A stretch of 64,000 bases of DNA from Arcobacter sp. FWKO B (GCF_014844135.1 NZ_CP041403.1:1-64000), one strand, 5' to 3'. Counted from the stretch's first letter, positions 55,924-64,000 are shown. The notes: generated by a model not told the origin, from the letters alone. Translations and numbers: made by a program.

Positions 55924-57102
55924 ATGTCTGATTATAATTTAAAAAATTTGTTAGAATCAGCTAATAATTTAAAAATACTTTATGTTGAAGATGATAAAGA
56001 TGTGATGGTGGAAACATTACAAACTTTAGAAAATATCTTCAATAATATTCTTCTTGCAAAAAATGGACAAGAAGGTTTGGAGGTATATCAACAAAATCCA
56101 GATATTGATTTTGTTTTAACAGATATTACTATGCCTGTTATGAATGGAATTGAAATGATAAGCCATATAAGACAATATAATAAAGAAATCCCCATACTTG
56201 TGATATCTGCATATAGTGATGTACCATATTTTTTGGATACTATAAGATTGGGAATAGATGGATATATATTAAAACCTATAGAATCAAGCCAATTTTTTGC
56301 CATCCTTGCTAAGGTAGTTGACAAAATCAATCTTCAAAAAGAGAATAATATTTATAAACATAAGCTTGAACAAAGAGTTCAAGAAGAGATTGAAAACAGA
56401 CAATATCAAGAAAAAATATTAATCCAGCAAAGCAAACTAGCAGCAATGGGAGAAATGATAGATGCAATAGCTCATCAATGGAAACAACCAATCAATATCA
56501 TTGCTATGAATATTGATATGCTTCATTATGATTATGAAGATAATCTTATTGATAAAGAATATCTTGAAAATTTTACCACAAAACTACAATCTCAAATAAA
56601 ACATATGGTGAATACACTTGATGAATTTAGAAGTTTTTTTAGACCTAATAAAACTCAAACCAAATTTATACTATCATCTGTTATCGATGGAACTTTACTT
56701 CTTATAAAAGATGATTTGATAAGGAATAAAATTCAAGTTATAAAAAATTATGAAAATGATTTTGAAATGGTTGGGTGTGAAAATGAATTTAAACATTTGA
56801 TACTCAATATCTTCAGTAATGCTAGAGATGCTTTTAATGAAAGAAATATTCAAAATAGAGTGTTAAATATTGATTTAACAAAAAGTGATGGTTTGAGTTT
56901 TTTGGAAATATCAGATAATGCTGGCGGAATACCAGATGATATTATAGGAACTATTTTTAAGCCTAATGTTACTACAAAAGAAGAGGGTAAAGGGACTGGT
57001 ATGGGACTTTATATCTCTACACAAATAGCCCATAAATATGGCGGAGAGTTATACGCTAATAATATACCAGATGGTGTGAAGTTTACATTTGCAATAAAAT
57101 AA
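55924..57102 (+). CDS. REC-histidine kinase 2
   Basis: It has the same plan as its neighbour: receiver (VEDDKDVM, VLTDITMPVMNG, VISAYSD, ILKPIE), coiled coil, HisKA (MIDAIAHQWKQPIN) and ATPase (HLILNIFSNARDA, SDNAGGIPD, GTGMGLYIS). The 392-residue soluble protein differs enough from its neighbours that the duplications are old. Confidence 0.92.
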   Translation: MSDYNLKNLLESANNLKILYVEDDKDVMVETLQTLENIFNNILLAKNGQEGLEVYQQNPDIDFVLTDITMPVMNGIEMISHIRQYNKEIPILVISAYSDVPYFLDTIRLGIDGYILKPIESSQFFAILAKVVDKINLQKENNIYKHKLEQRVQEEIENRQYQEKILIQQSKLAAMGEMIDAIAHQWKQPINIIAMNIDMLHYDYEDNLIDKEYLENFTTKLQSQIKHMVNTLDEFRSFFRPNKTQTKFILSSVIDGTLLLIKDDLIRNKIQVIKNYENDFEMVGCENEFKHLILNIFSNARDAFNERNIQNRVLNIDLTKSDGLSFLEISDNAGGIPDDIIGTIFKPNVTTKEEGKGTGMGLYISTQIAHKYGGELYANNIPDGVKFTFAIK

Positions 57103-57114
57103 AGAGGCTCTGAT

Positions 57115-58251
57115 ATGAAAACAATTGAAAAATCGTTGTATCAAACTGTTTTGTATCTTCAAAGTGATCCAAAAGGGAAGAAAATTGTATCAAAAATTCT
57201 TAAAGAGAAATTTGAAAACCTAATAGTTACAAAAAGTGAAGATGAAGCCATTGTTTATTTTCAAAAATATCAAAATAGTATTGAGTTAATTATTGCAGAT
57301 ATTTATATATCTTCTAAACATTGTTTACATTTCATAAAAACTATAAGGGATGTTAGCTGTGATATCCCAATTATTTTATTTGGAGAGCTAATTGAGTATA
57401 GCCAATTAATAAAAGCAATAGATTTGAATATCAATGGTTTTTGTGAAAAACCTATTAAAAAAGATGAACTAAGCAAAAAAATTGATAAAATTCTTAAATG
57501 TTTAGATTTAAAAAAAGAACAAAGACAACAAGATATTATAACTTTTGAACAGTCAAAATTAAATACTATGGTTGAAGTGATGAGTAATATTGCTCATCAT
57601 TGGAGACAGCCACTCAACTCTATAGGCTCTTTAATGGTAAAGCTAGAAGCAAAAACTGATGAAAAACAGTTAACTGATGAAGACATATATGATGTTATAG
57701 AAAAAACCAACTCAATAATTACATATCTATCAACCATAATTAATGATTTTAGAAATTGTTTTAAGGCAACCAATCACTCAACAGATGTGGAATTGCATGA
57801 GCTTTTTGGTGCTATGTTATCATTTTATATTGCAGATTTATCGTATTATGATATAGATATAAAAGTACACTATGAAGAGCAGTCATTAAAAAATATACGC
57901 TATTCAGAGATGCTAAAACAAGTTTTGATGGTAGTTATAAATAATTCAAAAGAAGCAATTATTACTAAAGTAAATAAAACAAGCAAAGGGTTGATTGATA
58001 TAAATGTATATGCACAAGATGGAATGCTCTATATAGATATATATGATAATGGAAATGGGATAGAAGATGAAATGTTTGAAAAAATTTTTGATCCTTATTT
58101 TACTACTAAATTTAAGTCCCAAGGAACAGGGCTTGGGTTGTATAGAGCAAAAATATTGGTAGAAAAGCATATGATGGGGTATATTGATATAAAAAATATA
58201 GCTGATGGGGTATGTTGTTCTATTGTTTTACCTTTAAATGAGATTAGATAG
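57115..58251 (+). CDS. REC-histidine kinase 3 with degenerate receiver
   Basis: The receiver-like domain keeps an Asp at the phosphorylation strand (IIADIYIS) and the Lys (CEKPIK). It has lost the acidic pair (SDP) and the Thr/Ser switch (ILFGEL), so phosphotransfer is doubtful. The HisKA box NIAHHWRQPLNS and ATPase (QVLMVVINNSKEA, IYDNGNGI, GTGLGLYRA) are intact. It is the third of a consecutive series and 12 bases from its upstream neighbour. Confidence 0.9.
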   Translation: MKTIEKSLYQTVLYLQSDPKGKKIVSKILKEKFENLIVTKSEDEAIVYFQKYQNSIELIIADIYISSKHCLHFIKTIRDVSCDIPIILFGELIEYSQLIKAIDLNINGFCEKPIKKDELSKKIDKILKCLDLKKEQRQQDIITFEQSKLNTMVEVMSNIAHHWRQPLNSIGSLMVKLEAKTDEKQLTDEDIYDVIEKTNSIITYLSTIINDFRNCFKATNHSTDVELHELFGAMLSFYIADLSYYDIDIKVHYEEQSLKNIRYSEMLKQVLMVVINNSKEAIITKVNKTSKGLIDINVYAQDGMLYIDIYDNGNGIEDEMFEKIFDPYFTTKFKSQGTGLGLYRAKILVEKHMMGYIDIKNIADGVCCSIVLPLNEIR

Positions 58252-58320
58252 ATTATATATTTTTAATTAACTATTTTTATGATACTATTACCTATATACA
58301 TGATTAGCAAAGGGGAAGTA

Positions 58321-59949
58321 TTGAAAAAAATCTTAGTTATTTTTGTTGTATTTCTTTTTTGTATTGATACCATTTTTGGTTCTACTAAATTATCTAACAC
58401 ATTATCCAGTCAAATTGAAATAGTTCAATATCCAAGTGTCAAAATTGGAATTTTGGCCAATAGAGGTAAACAAATAGACTATCTTGATTATGAAATAATG
58501 ATAAATCATTTAAATAAAGAAATTACCGAATATACATTTGAAATAATACCTTTGGCTTTTGAGGATTTGGTGCATGCAATAACTACTAAGTCAGTAGATT
58601 TTCTTATTACAAACCCCTCTATTTATGTGGAGTTTGAGCATAAGTATAATGTAAGTCGGATAGCTACTTTGGAAAATATTCTTTTAAAAAATTATACTTC
58701 ATCTCAGTTTGGAAGTGTTGTATTTACCACAAAAGATAACAAAATAATAAACAAGCCAAAAGATTTGATAAATAAAACTTTAGCAGTTGTTGATATACAG
58801 TCATTTGGTGGATATATTTGTGCAAGATACGAGTTTATGAAGTTTGGTGTTGATATCTCAAAAGAGAGTAAGCTTATATTTACCACTACACACGATGGTG
58901 TTGTAAATATGGTGCTGGATAAAAAAGTTGATGCAGGGATAGTAAGAACGGATATATTAGAAAGAATGTGTTTTGAAGGAAAAATAGACTTAGATGATAT
59001 AAAGATAATAAATAAAAAAGCATATGAAAATTTCCCATATCTTTGTAGTACTGAGTTGTATCCAGAGTGGGCATTTTCTAAGCTAGCACATACAAGTTTA
59101 GATTTATCAAAAAAAGTTTTACATACTTTATTAAGAGTTGATGGGGAAAATATAACTTCAAAATGGACTATACCACTTGATTATTCATCAATACATAAAG
59201 TACACAAAGAGCTAAATATTCCCCCATATGAAATAGTGCAAATTACGCCTGAAGATATTTTTCAGCAGTACAAGGTTACTTTGTTGGTTTTATTTATTAG
59301 TGGAGTTGTTATATTGATACTTCTGTTTATGTTGTATTTTATGAATAGAAGACTAAAAATAAAAAATGAAAGAATTGAAAAGTTCAATGATAAGTTAGAT
59401 TCCATAGTAAAAGAAAAAATTAGTGAACTAAATGAGACAAATAAAAGATTAAAAGAGCTTGTTAATAAAGATCAATTAACTCAAATTGCAAGTAGAAGAT
59501 TTTTTTATGAACAGGTTGAAAAGTATTTTTATATGGCAAGAAGAAACAATACGCCATTATGTATTTTAAATCTTGATATTGATTACTTCAAGGTTGTTAA
59601 TGATACATATGGGCATGGTGTTGGTGATCAGGTGCTTAAGATGTTTAGTTATACTATATCAAAAAGGCTAAGATTAAGTGATTTATTTGGTAGAGTTGGT
59701 GGGGAAGAATTTTATATATGTGCACAAAATACAGATATAGATGAAGCTATTATTTTAGCAAATAGAATAAAACAAGCAGTTGAAGAAGCTTATTATGAGC
59801 ATAAAGGTGAAAAGATACAAATAACCACCAGTATAGGGATATCAAAATTGTTAGATGATGATACTACAATAGAAGAGGTTATTAAACGATCTGATATAGC
59901 TCTTTATAGGGCAAAACATAATGGTAGAAATAGAGTTGAAGTTGTCTGA
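58321..59949 (+). CDS. PhnD-like sensor diguanylate cyclase
   Basis: A signal/anchor segment is followed by a periplasmic phosphonate/phosphate-binding-like domain (about residues 35-290: KIGILANRG, TNPSIYVEFE, DKKVDAGIVRTDIL). A membrane helix comes next (about 320-342), then a coiled coil and a GGDEF domain with the intact RVGGEEF motif and NDTYGHGVGD. It should make c-di-GMP in response to a periplasmic ligand. The start is TTG at 58321, with AAGGGG five bases upstream; the frame is open to 58279. Confidence 0.9.
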   Translation: MKKILVIFVVFLFCIDTIFGSTKLSNTLSSQIEIVQYPSVKIGILANRGKQIDYLDYEIMINHLNKEITEYTFEIIPLAFEDLVHAITTKSVDFLITNPSIYVEFEHKYNVSRIATLENILLKNYTSSQFGSVVFTTKDNKIINKPKDLINKTLAVVDIQSFGGYICARYEFMKFGVDISKESKLIFTTTHDGVVNMVLDKKVDAGIVRTDILERMCFEGKIDLDDIKIINKKAYENFPYLCSTELYPEWAFSKLAHTSLDLSKKVLHTLLRVDGENITSKWTIPLDYSSIHKVHKELNIPPYEIVQITPEDIFQQYKVTLLVLFISGVVILILLFMLYFMNRRLKIKNERIEKFNDKLDSIVKEKISELNETNKRLKELVNKDQLTQIASRRFFYEQVEKYFYMARRNNTPLCILNLDIDYFKVVNDTYGHGVGDQVLKMFSYTISKRLRLSDLFGRVGGEEFYICAQNTDIDEAIILANRIKQAVEEAYYEHKGEKIQITTSIGISKLLDDDTTIEEVIKRSDIALYRAKHNGRNRVEVV

Positions 59950-59961
59950 GGTTTACTCAAG

Positions 59962-59975
59962 GGAATAAAACTTGC
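59962..59975 (+). promoter_or_regulatory. Candidate sigma-54 promoter of nifV
   Basis: GG-N10-GC is present as GGAATAAAACTTGC followed by A, matching the -12 part (TTGCA) fully and the -24 part weakly. Predicted transcription would start near 59987, 29 bases before the nifV ATG. No clear NifA site (TGT-N10-ACA) was found upstream. Confidence 0.5.
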
Positions 59976-59980
59976 ATAAA

Positions 59981-60009
59981 AACCTATAAAACTTTTATAG
60001 TTATAGGTT
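59981..60009 (+). promoter_or_regulatory. Hairpin covering the nifV ribosome binding site
   Basis: AACCTATAA at 59981-59989 and TTATAGGTT at 60001-60009 are perfect 9-base complements. The right arm contains the AGG that serves as nifV ribosome binding site. Confidence 0.6.
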
Positions 60010-60015
60010 GATATT

Positions 60016-61122
60016 ATGGCTATTATAAATGACACAACTCTTCGTGATGGTGAACAAGCTCCTTATGTAGCATTTAATACAAAAGAAAAAATAAAAATTG
60101 CAAACTTATTATATTCAAATGGTGCACATGAGCTTGAAATCGGAATCCCAGCTATGGGAACAAAAGAACAAGATGATATAAAAGAAATTTTATCTCTTAA
60201 TCTTCCTATCCGTATGATGACTTGGAATAGGGCATTACCTCAGGATTTGGAAGCATCACTAAAATGTGGGGTAAAAGCTGTTGATTTATCGATACCTGTC
60301 TCAAAAAAACTAATTGAAATTAAATACAAAAACAACATAGATAAAATATATAAAAATCTTGAGCTTACAATATCTTTGGCAAAAAAAGAGGGGCTTTTTG
60401 TGTGTATCGGGGCAGAAGATAGCTCAAGAGCAGAAATTGGTTTTTTAAAAGAAATTATCTCTTTTATTAAGGAGCAAGGAGCAGATAGGTTTAGGTATTG
60501 TGATACTATAGGTTTACTTACTCCAATGAAAACATATCAAATCATTTCAGAATTAAAAAGTAGTTCAAGTATTGAAATAGAAATGCATACCCACAATGAC
60601 TTTGGTATGGCAACAGCAAATGCTATAGCTGGACTTGAAGCTGGGGCAAATAGTGTAAACACGACCGTGATAGGACTTGGTGAAAGAGCGGGAAATGCAT
60701 CTTTTGAGCAGGTTTTGATGAGTTTAAAATATCAATTTAATCAAAACATAATAATCCACCCATCAAAACTCAAGCAACTTGTCCATTTTGTAAGTTGTGC
60801 TGCAAATATACCAATAAGTAATACAATGCCAATTATAGGAAAAAATATTTTTGCACATGAAAGTGGAATACATGTTGATGGTATGATAAAAGATGATATT
60901 GCATATGAACCATTTACCCCACAAAGTGTAGGGCTTAAGAGGGATTTCCCCATAGGCAAACATAGCGGTAGTTCTACTCTTAGTTATCATCTACAAAAAT
61001 ATGGACTTGATGTTGATAAATCTAAACTTTATGATTTGATACAGAGTGTAAGAGATATTGTCACAAGTAGAAAAAAAGTATTAAACTCAAAAGAGCTAAA
61101 AGAGTTATATCTATGCATGTAA
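60016..61122 (+). CDS. nifV: Homocitrate synthase NifV
   Basis: NifV condenses acetyl-CoA and 2-oxoglutarate to homocitrate, the organic ligand of nitrogenase FeMo-cofactor. The motifs NDTTLRDGEQAP, MHTHNDFGMATANA, FAHESGIHVDG and GKHSGSSTL are those of the isopropylmalate/homocitrate synthase group. At 368 residues it has NifV length, without the LeuA regulatory domain. The following nif-associated genes support NifV over a lysine-pathway enzyme. Confidence 0.9.
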   Translation: MAIINDTTLRDGEQAPYVAFNTKEKIKIANLLYSNGAHELEIGIPAMGTKEQDDIKEILSLNLPIRMMTWNRALPQDLEASLKCGVKAVDLSIPVSKKLIEIKYKNNIDKIYKNLELTISLAKKEGLFVCIGAEDSSRAEIGFLKEIISFIKEQGADRFRYCDTIGLLTPMKTYQIISELKSSSSIEIEMHTHNDFGMATANAIAGLEAGANSVNTTVIGLGERAGNASFEQVLMSLKYQFNQNIIIHPSKLKQLVHFVSCAANIPISNTMPIIGKNIFAHESGIHVDGMIKDDIAYEPFTPQSVGLKRDFPIGKHSGSSTLSYHLQKYGLDVDKSKLYDLIQSVRDIVTSRKKVLNSKELKELYLCM

Positions 61123-61898
61123 GATGGCTTAAACCAGAAATATTTGAGATATATAAAGAGACTTTAGGAGTCGATAGTCATATAGTATTCAAAAGCATAC
61201 AACATAATGGAGACCTTTGTTTTTATACAATTGATGAAAATGATGCTTTTACTGGGCTTATTTGTGCCTATGAGTTTGAAAAAAGTATTAAAATCACTGC
61301 TTTTCTTGGCAAAGATACAAGCACAAAAGAAAAACTACTAAAATCACTTATACAAGCATCATATAATAAGCCTCTACAAGCTATTATAACAAAAACTGAT
61401 AGCGAACTTTTTAGAAGTTTTGGATTTGAAACATATACAGAAGTATTGGAATATATTTCAAACTCCAGAGCAGTTGCTTTTAATTTTACCACAAATCATG
61501 CAAAAGAAGTTAATAATCCAAATTTTTTTCAAATAGCTTATAGATTAAACAAAAAAAACCTAGGAGATGATATGTATGAATACTGCAAAAATGATATGAA
61601 TTCAACATCATCACTCAATCTTGCGACGGATTTAGGCTATTTACATTCAAGAGGATTACACAAAGATATATTGATTTCCCCTTTTGTTATAAATGATATG
61701 AGCTATTTAGATGCAGAAAAACTTTTAAGAGGTGTTTTGCACTATAGAGGACTAAAGAAATTAAAAGTTTTTATACCAAATATTTTAGAGATAAAGGAGC
61801 TGTATGAATCATATAAGTTTATAAAAAATAATAATTTATTTTTGGTATATCTAGGCGAAAAACCAAATATTAAGCTGGATAATATTTATGGGTTTTAG
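61113..61898 (+). CDS. GNAT-like protein in nif accessory group
   Basis: The 261-residue protein has no signal. Two stretches (about 30-120 and 175-258) have the alternating strand/helix pattern of GNAT acetyltransferases, but the acyl-CoA P-loop is not clear. Its ATG lies ten bases inside the end of nifV, so the two are coupled. The substrate is unknown, and a link to nitrogenase maturation is inferred only from position. Confidence 0.6.
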   Translation: MHVRWLKPEIFEIYKETLGVDSHIVFKSIQHNGDLCFYTIDENDAFTGLICAYEFEKSIKITAFLGKDTSTKEKLLKSLIQASYNKPLQAIITKTDSELFRSFGFETYTEVLEYISNSRAVAFNFTTNHAKEVNNPNFFQIAYRLNKKNLGDDMYEYCKNDMNSTSSLNLATDLGYLHSRGLHKDILISPFVINDMSYLDAEKLLRGVLHYRGLKKLKVFIPNILEIKELYESYKFIKNNNLFLVYLGEKPNIKLDNIYGF

Positions 61899-61937
61899 TG
61901 TTTGGTTAAGCACTCATTTAAATAAAAGGAGAATAAA

Positions 61938-62126
61938 ATGGATAATACAGAATTAAAAAAAGAGCACGCAAAGCTAAAAAGAATAGCTGTTGAGATAGCG
62001 GGACAAATACATGATATTGTTGAGGATACATTATGGAGTGAATATGAAAAACTCCCGATTTTGTCAGCTCAAGTGGTAGAAGCAGTAAAGCAAGCCAATG
62101 CCTTTAAAGAGGAAAATGGACTCTAA
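61938..62126 (+). CDS. CCE_0567-type nif-associated metalloprotein (Rop-like)
   Basis: This 62-residue helical hairpin has AKLKRIAVEIAGQIHDIVEDTLW and EKLPILSAQVVEAVK (given in part), matching a small family found beside nifX in nitrogen-fixing bacteria. The crystal structure of a member showed a metal-binding four-helix dimer. AAAGGAG lies seven bases upstream. Confidence 0.82.
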   Translation: MDNTELKKEHAKLKRIAVEIAGQIHDIVEDTLWSEYEKLPILSAQVVEAVKQANAFKEENGL

Positions 62127-62142
62127 TTTGTAAAGGTTATAA

Positions 62143-62379
62143 ATGGAAATAGAACATATTCAAACACTAGGGAGTACAATCCTTTGTGATTGTTCAGAAA
62201 CATCCATAAAAGATGCTATTGAAATACTTCAGCACACAGATCTTCCTTACCCAAAAGCAAAAAAACTAGTCACCAAGTGCTCTCGCACTTGTTGTGATAA
62301 ATCATTAAGGTTACTATTCAATATGGTTGAATTTGGTAAATTTGACTTAGTTGAAGTTGTATCACTAATCAAGAAGTAA
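62143..62379 (+). CDS. Small Cys-rich protein, BFD/[2Fe-2S]-like
   Basis: The 78-residue protein has CDC at residues 15-17 and, 31 residues later, KCSRTCC. This is close to the C-x-C-x31-C-x2-C pattern of bacterioferritin-associated ferredoxin-like domains, with one extra residue in the last motif. It is the last gene of the nifV group. A Fe-S binding role is likely but the family match is not exact. Confidence 0.65.
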   Translation: MEIEHIQTLGSTILCDCSETSIKDAIEILQHTDLPYPKAKKLVTKCSRTCCDKSLRLLFNMVEFGKFDLVEVVSLIKK

Positions 62380-62414
62380 TATTATAAAAAATCAATCCTT
62401 AATAAAATAATATT
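62378..62414 (+). terminator. Weak AT-only inverted repeat after the nif group
   Basis: AATATTAT and ATAATATT flank a 21-base loop and are followed by TT. It may act as a weak terminator; the stem contains no GC pair. Confidence 0.25.
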
Positions 62415-62560
62415 TTCCCATATAAGTAAATCTTATCAATATAACTTATAGTATTATAATAATCTTTAAAATTTTAATATGATTTTAAGCAATCTTAAAT
62501 TAGAATTCATTTTGATATATTATTTGTGAAATATAATACTAATATAAGGTTGGGTGATTT

Positions 62561-63088
62561 ATGGCATATTTTCTAGCATCGATTATCTCAATAGTAGCAG
62601 CATTTATGATATTGTTTACTAGATATGAAGCTGATGATAGCCAAATAAAAGCAGATTTAGAGCATATGAAAGTTATGTTTAGTATGGTTGATGGATTTGT
62701 TAATACTTATATTAATTCTGGTGAAAATATGCAAGATATCAATTTTGAAATTTTGGAAGATAGAGGGATATTATTAAGCAATGCTACAGTAGTGGGTGCT
62801 GGTAATAGTGCAGTTATGACATTGCCAAATAGTAATGTTACTTGGCAACTTATTCCAAATAAAAACGACGCAACCTCATATAAAATACTTGTTGATATTA
62901 CAAGGAGTAGTTCTTTGATGTCAAAATCTGTCTTCTCAGAAAGTTTTATTGGTAGAGAGTATTGTCAAAAAGCCTTATTTGGCTCCTTTGAAACAAATAC
63001 AAATTCCTACAATGGTACAGACGACTTTGTTAATAGTGGAGGTGGAACAAATAGTGATGGGCTTTTTGTTTGTGTAGTGTTTAAATAA
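62561..63088 (+). CDS. Pilin-like protein with N-terminal hydrophobic helix
   Basis: The 175-residue protein starts with a hydrophobic helix at residues 3-19 followed by a charged amphipathic helix. A beta-rich C-terminal part has two Cys near 133 and 171, a plan resembling type IV pilins with a C-terminal disulfide loop. A normal prepilin leader with Gly-Phe cleavage site is missing. It lies upstream of a second protein of the same plan. Confidence 0.6.
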   Translation: MAYFLASIISIVAAFMILFTRYEADDSQIKADLEHMKVMFSMVDGFVNTYINSGENMQDINFEILEDRGILLSNATVVGAGNSAVMTLPNSNVTWQLIPNKNDATSYKILVDITRSSSLMSKSVFSESFIGREYCQKALFGSFETNTNSYNGTDDFVNSGGGTNSDGLFVCVVFK

Positions 63089-63093
63089 CTGGT

Positions 63094-63115
63094 GCGACTA
63101 AAGTCGTTTTTATTT
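63094..63115 (+). terminator. Short hairpin with T run between the pilin-like genes
   Basis: GCGAC TAAA GTCGT forms a compact stem followed by TTTTATTT. It could attenuate transcription into the second gene. Confidence 0.5.
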
Positions 63116-63158
63116 AGGGTGGTGGTAGGTAAAACAAAAATTAAACAAGGAGATAGAT

Positions 63159-63794
63159 ATGCCTCAATTGATAGCTATGATTATAGTAATTGTAGGAGCA
63201 TTAATATATATGTTCCAAACATTTGGTGGTACTGGAGATAAGATAGAAGGTATTGCACAAAAAACGAGTGTAATTACTGAGATAAACAATATTAAAACTG
63301 GTGTTAAAATGGCAGCAAGAACTGGACATGTTGTTGTAAAGAGTGTAGAAAATCAAGATGGTATGCAAGAATTGGGAAAATTACAGTATTTTGCACAACA
63401 AATTAATGACCAACTGAAAGATTCAACTGATAAAAATGCTTATTATGCTATATCATTTGGTAATGGTACTACAGCAGAACCAAATAAAACTATGATAGTT
63501 AGACTTGTACACAATAGAAAAGATTTTATTCCTGGACTTTTTGTGGATTTATCACAAGGTTCATTAGCAACAAATGCTGGGTTTTTGGAAGCACAACTTG
63601 CAAATGATTTAGCAGCAATAGCTAGGGTTGATAGACATGCCACAACAGCTGCTGCTGCAGATGGACAATGGGGAACAACAACTGAAGTAGATAAACGAAT
63701 TCCAAAAGCTACTGATGCTGGAACAAATACAGATACGGACGGTAAGTTTATAATATATTTTACAGATTTTGGTTCAAATGAAGTTGTAAAATAA
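63159..63794 (+). CDS. Type IVb pilin-like protein
   Basis: The 211-residue protein begins MPQLIAMIIVIVGALIYMF, a hydrophobic helix almost at the first residue. It continues with an amphipathic helix (IAQKTSVITEINNIKTGV) like type IVb pilins, then a globular part with Ala/Thr-rich loops. It has no Cys. The ribosome binding site AAGGAG lies seven bases before the ATG, suggesting strong expression. The absence of a prepilin leader is odd. Confidence 0.6.
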   Translation: MPQLIAMIIVIVGALIYMFQTFGGTGDKIEGIAQKTSVITEINNIKTGVKMAARTGHVVVKSVENQDGMQELGKLQYFAQQINDQLKDSTDKNAYYAISFGNGTTAEPNKTMIVRLVHNRKDFIPGLFVDLSQGSLATNAGFLEAQLANDLAAIARVDRHATTAAAADGQWGTTTEVDKRIPKATDAGTNTDTDGKFIIYFTDFGSNEVVK

Positions 63795-63808
63795 CTTTTA
63801 TTTTTCAT

Positions 63809-63847
63809 AAAGACACTCACTAGGTGTGGGGTGTCTTTATATTTTTT
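63809..63847 (+). terminator. Rho-independent terminator after pilin-like gene
   Basis: AAAGACAC pairs with GTGTCTTT across a 14-base loop and is followed by ATATTTTTT. It is the strongest terminator at this end of the window. Confidence 0.8.
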
Positions 63848-63944
63848 ACACCTTTGTATAATAAAATAAAAAATTAAAGTAAATATCATTAGTCTTTATT
63901 TAAATGATATTTATTGTAGTTTTTATTAAAATATGGGAGTGTAG

Positions 63945-64000
63945 TTTGTTTGGAAATGTTTGGTTGAGTACTGCTTTTATTGTTAGTGCTATGTTTTTAG
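63945..64000 (+). CDS. Start of a membrane protein (partial, runs off right edge)
   Basis: A TTG at 63945 with GGGAG six to seven bases upstream opens a frame through the edge (MFGNVWLSTAFIVSAMF). The sequence is hydrophobic and could be another short-leader pilin-like or membrane protein. Too little is visible to identify it. Confidence 0.35.

Noticed and set aside
59850-59950. NifA upstream activator site TGT-N10-ACA
   Set aside because: Only TGT and ACA words with wrong spacing were found near nifV.
63443-63889. Minus-strand 148-codon frame
   Set aside because: It is antisense to the pilin-like gene and its terminator, without a ribosome binding site or family features.
1-64000. CRISPR arrays, insertion sequences, rRNA genes
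   Set aside because: No regularly spaced repeats, transposase genes or rRNA sequence were seen.

Overview
The window is a strongly A+T-rich chromosomal segment of a member of the Campylobacterota (former Epsilonproteobacteria), most likely a free-living, Arcobacter-like organism. The evidence is gene content and order. The futalosine menaquinone gene mqnC lies beside bamA and an M16 peptidase homologue. A second glutamyl-tRNA synthetase lies beside a YggT protein and a soluble lytic transglycosylase. An flpA-like fibronectin III lipoprotein sits in an rluD-flpA-trmB-ftsE-ftsX-envC series. cbpA-hspR and kdsA-ribH-nusB-pyrF are the other family-typical groups. Many signalling genes, a VgrG and nif-associated genes point to an environmental species rather than a reduced pathogen genome.

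Layout. Positions 1-4724 (minus) are a tight five-gene unit ending in a VgrG-type secretion spike that runs off the left edge. This VgrG carries an unusual N-terminal extension of about 163 residues. Upstream of it are membrane proteins, two of which are tandem paralogues. Positions 4888-12405 (minus) form a housekeeping operon: rluD, flpA-like, trmB, ftsE, ftsX, envC-like, radA. rodA and a small lipoprotein diverge from it (12424-14035). Positions 14007-21853 (minus) hold slt, yggT, gltX, an M16-like protein, mqnC and bamA. Positions 21951-36122 are metabolic and housekeeping genes: tyrA, a methyltransferase, pgeF, bioA, purU, trmL, an OmpA-family porin, cbpA-hspR with a recognisable HspR operator, der, a DMT transporter, a glutamate-synthase-like flavoprotein and kdsA-ribH-nusB-pyrF.

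A tRNA-Ser(GCU) at 36221-36311 marks the change to accessory content. It is followed by two tandem paralogous genes of unknown function (36532-38618) and a decayed stretch containing a possible 30-residue membrane peptide. Positions 39108-59949 are a dense signalling region. It holds single-domain and DNA-binding response regulators, an HD-GYP protein and a complete chemosensory operon: regulator, CheA, a soluble receptor with two signalling tips, a CheW split by a zinc-binding CZB domain, a NifX-like protein, CheB, CheR, CheY and a small STAS-like protein. Next come a FIST-histidine kinase interrupted by a nonsense codon, a REC-GGDEF-EAL protein, three REC-histidine kinases and a PhnD-like sensor diguanylate cyclase. 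Together these look like an alternative, non-flagellar chemosensory and c-di-GMP network sensing cytoplasmic or redox/metal cues.

Positions 60016-62379 are a small nitrogen-fixation accessory group: nifV, a GNAT-like protein, a CCE_0567-type metalloprotein and a BFD-like Cys-rich protein. It has a candidate sigma-54 promoter and a hairpin over the nifV ribosome binding site. The right end (62561-64000) has two pilin-like proteins and the start of another membrane protein.

The most interesting items are the VgrG with its N-terminal extension, the double-tip receptor with CheW-CZB and NifX-like partner, and the tandem paralogue pair next to the tRNA.
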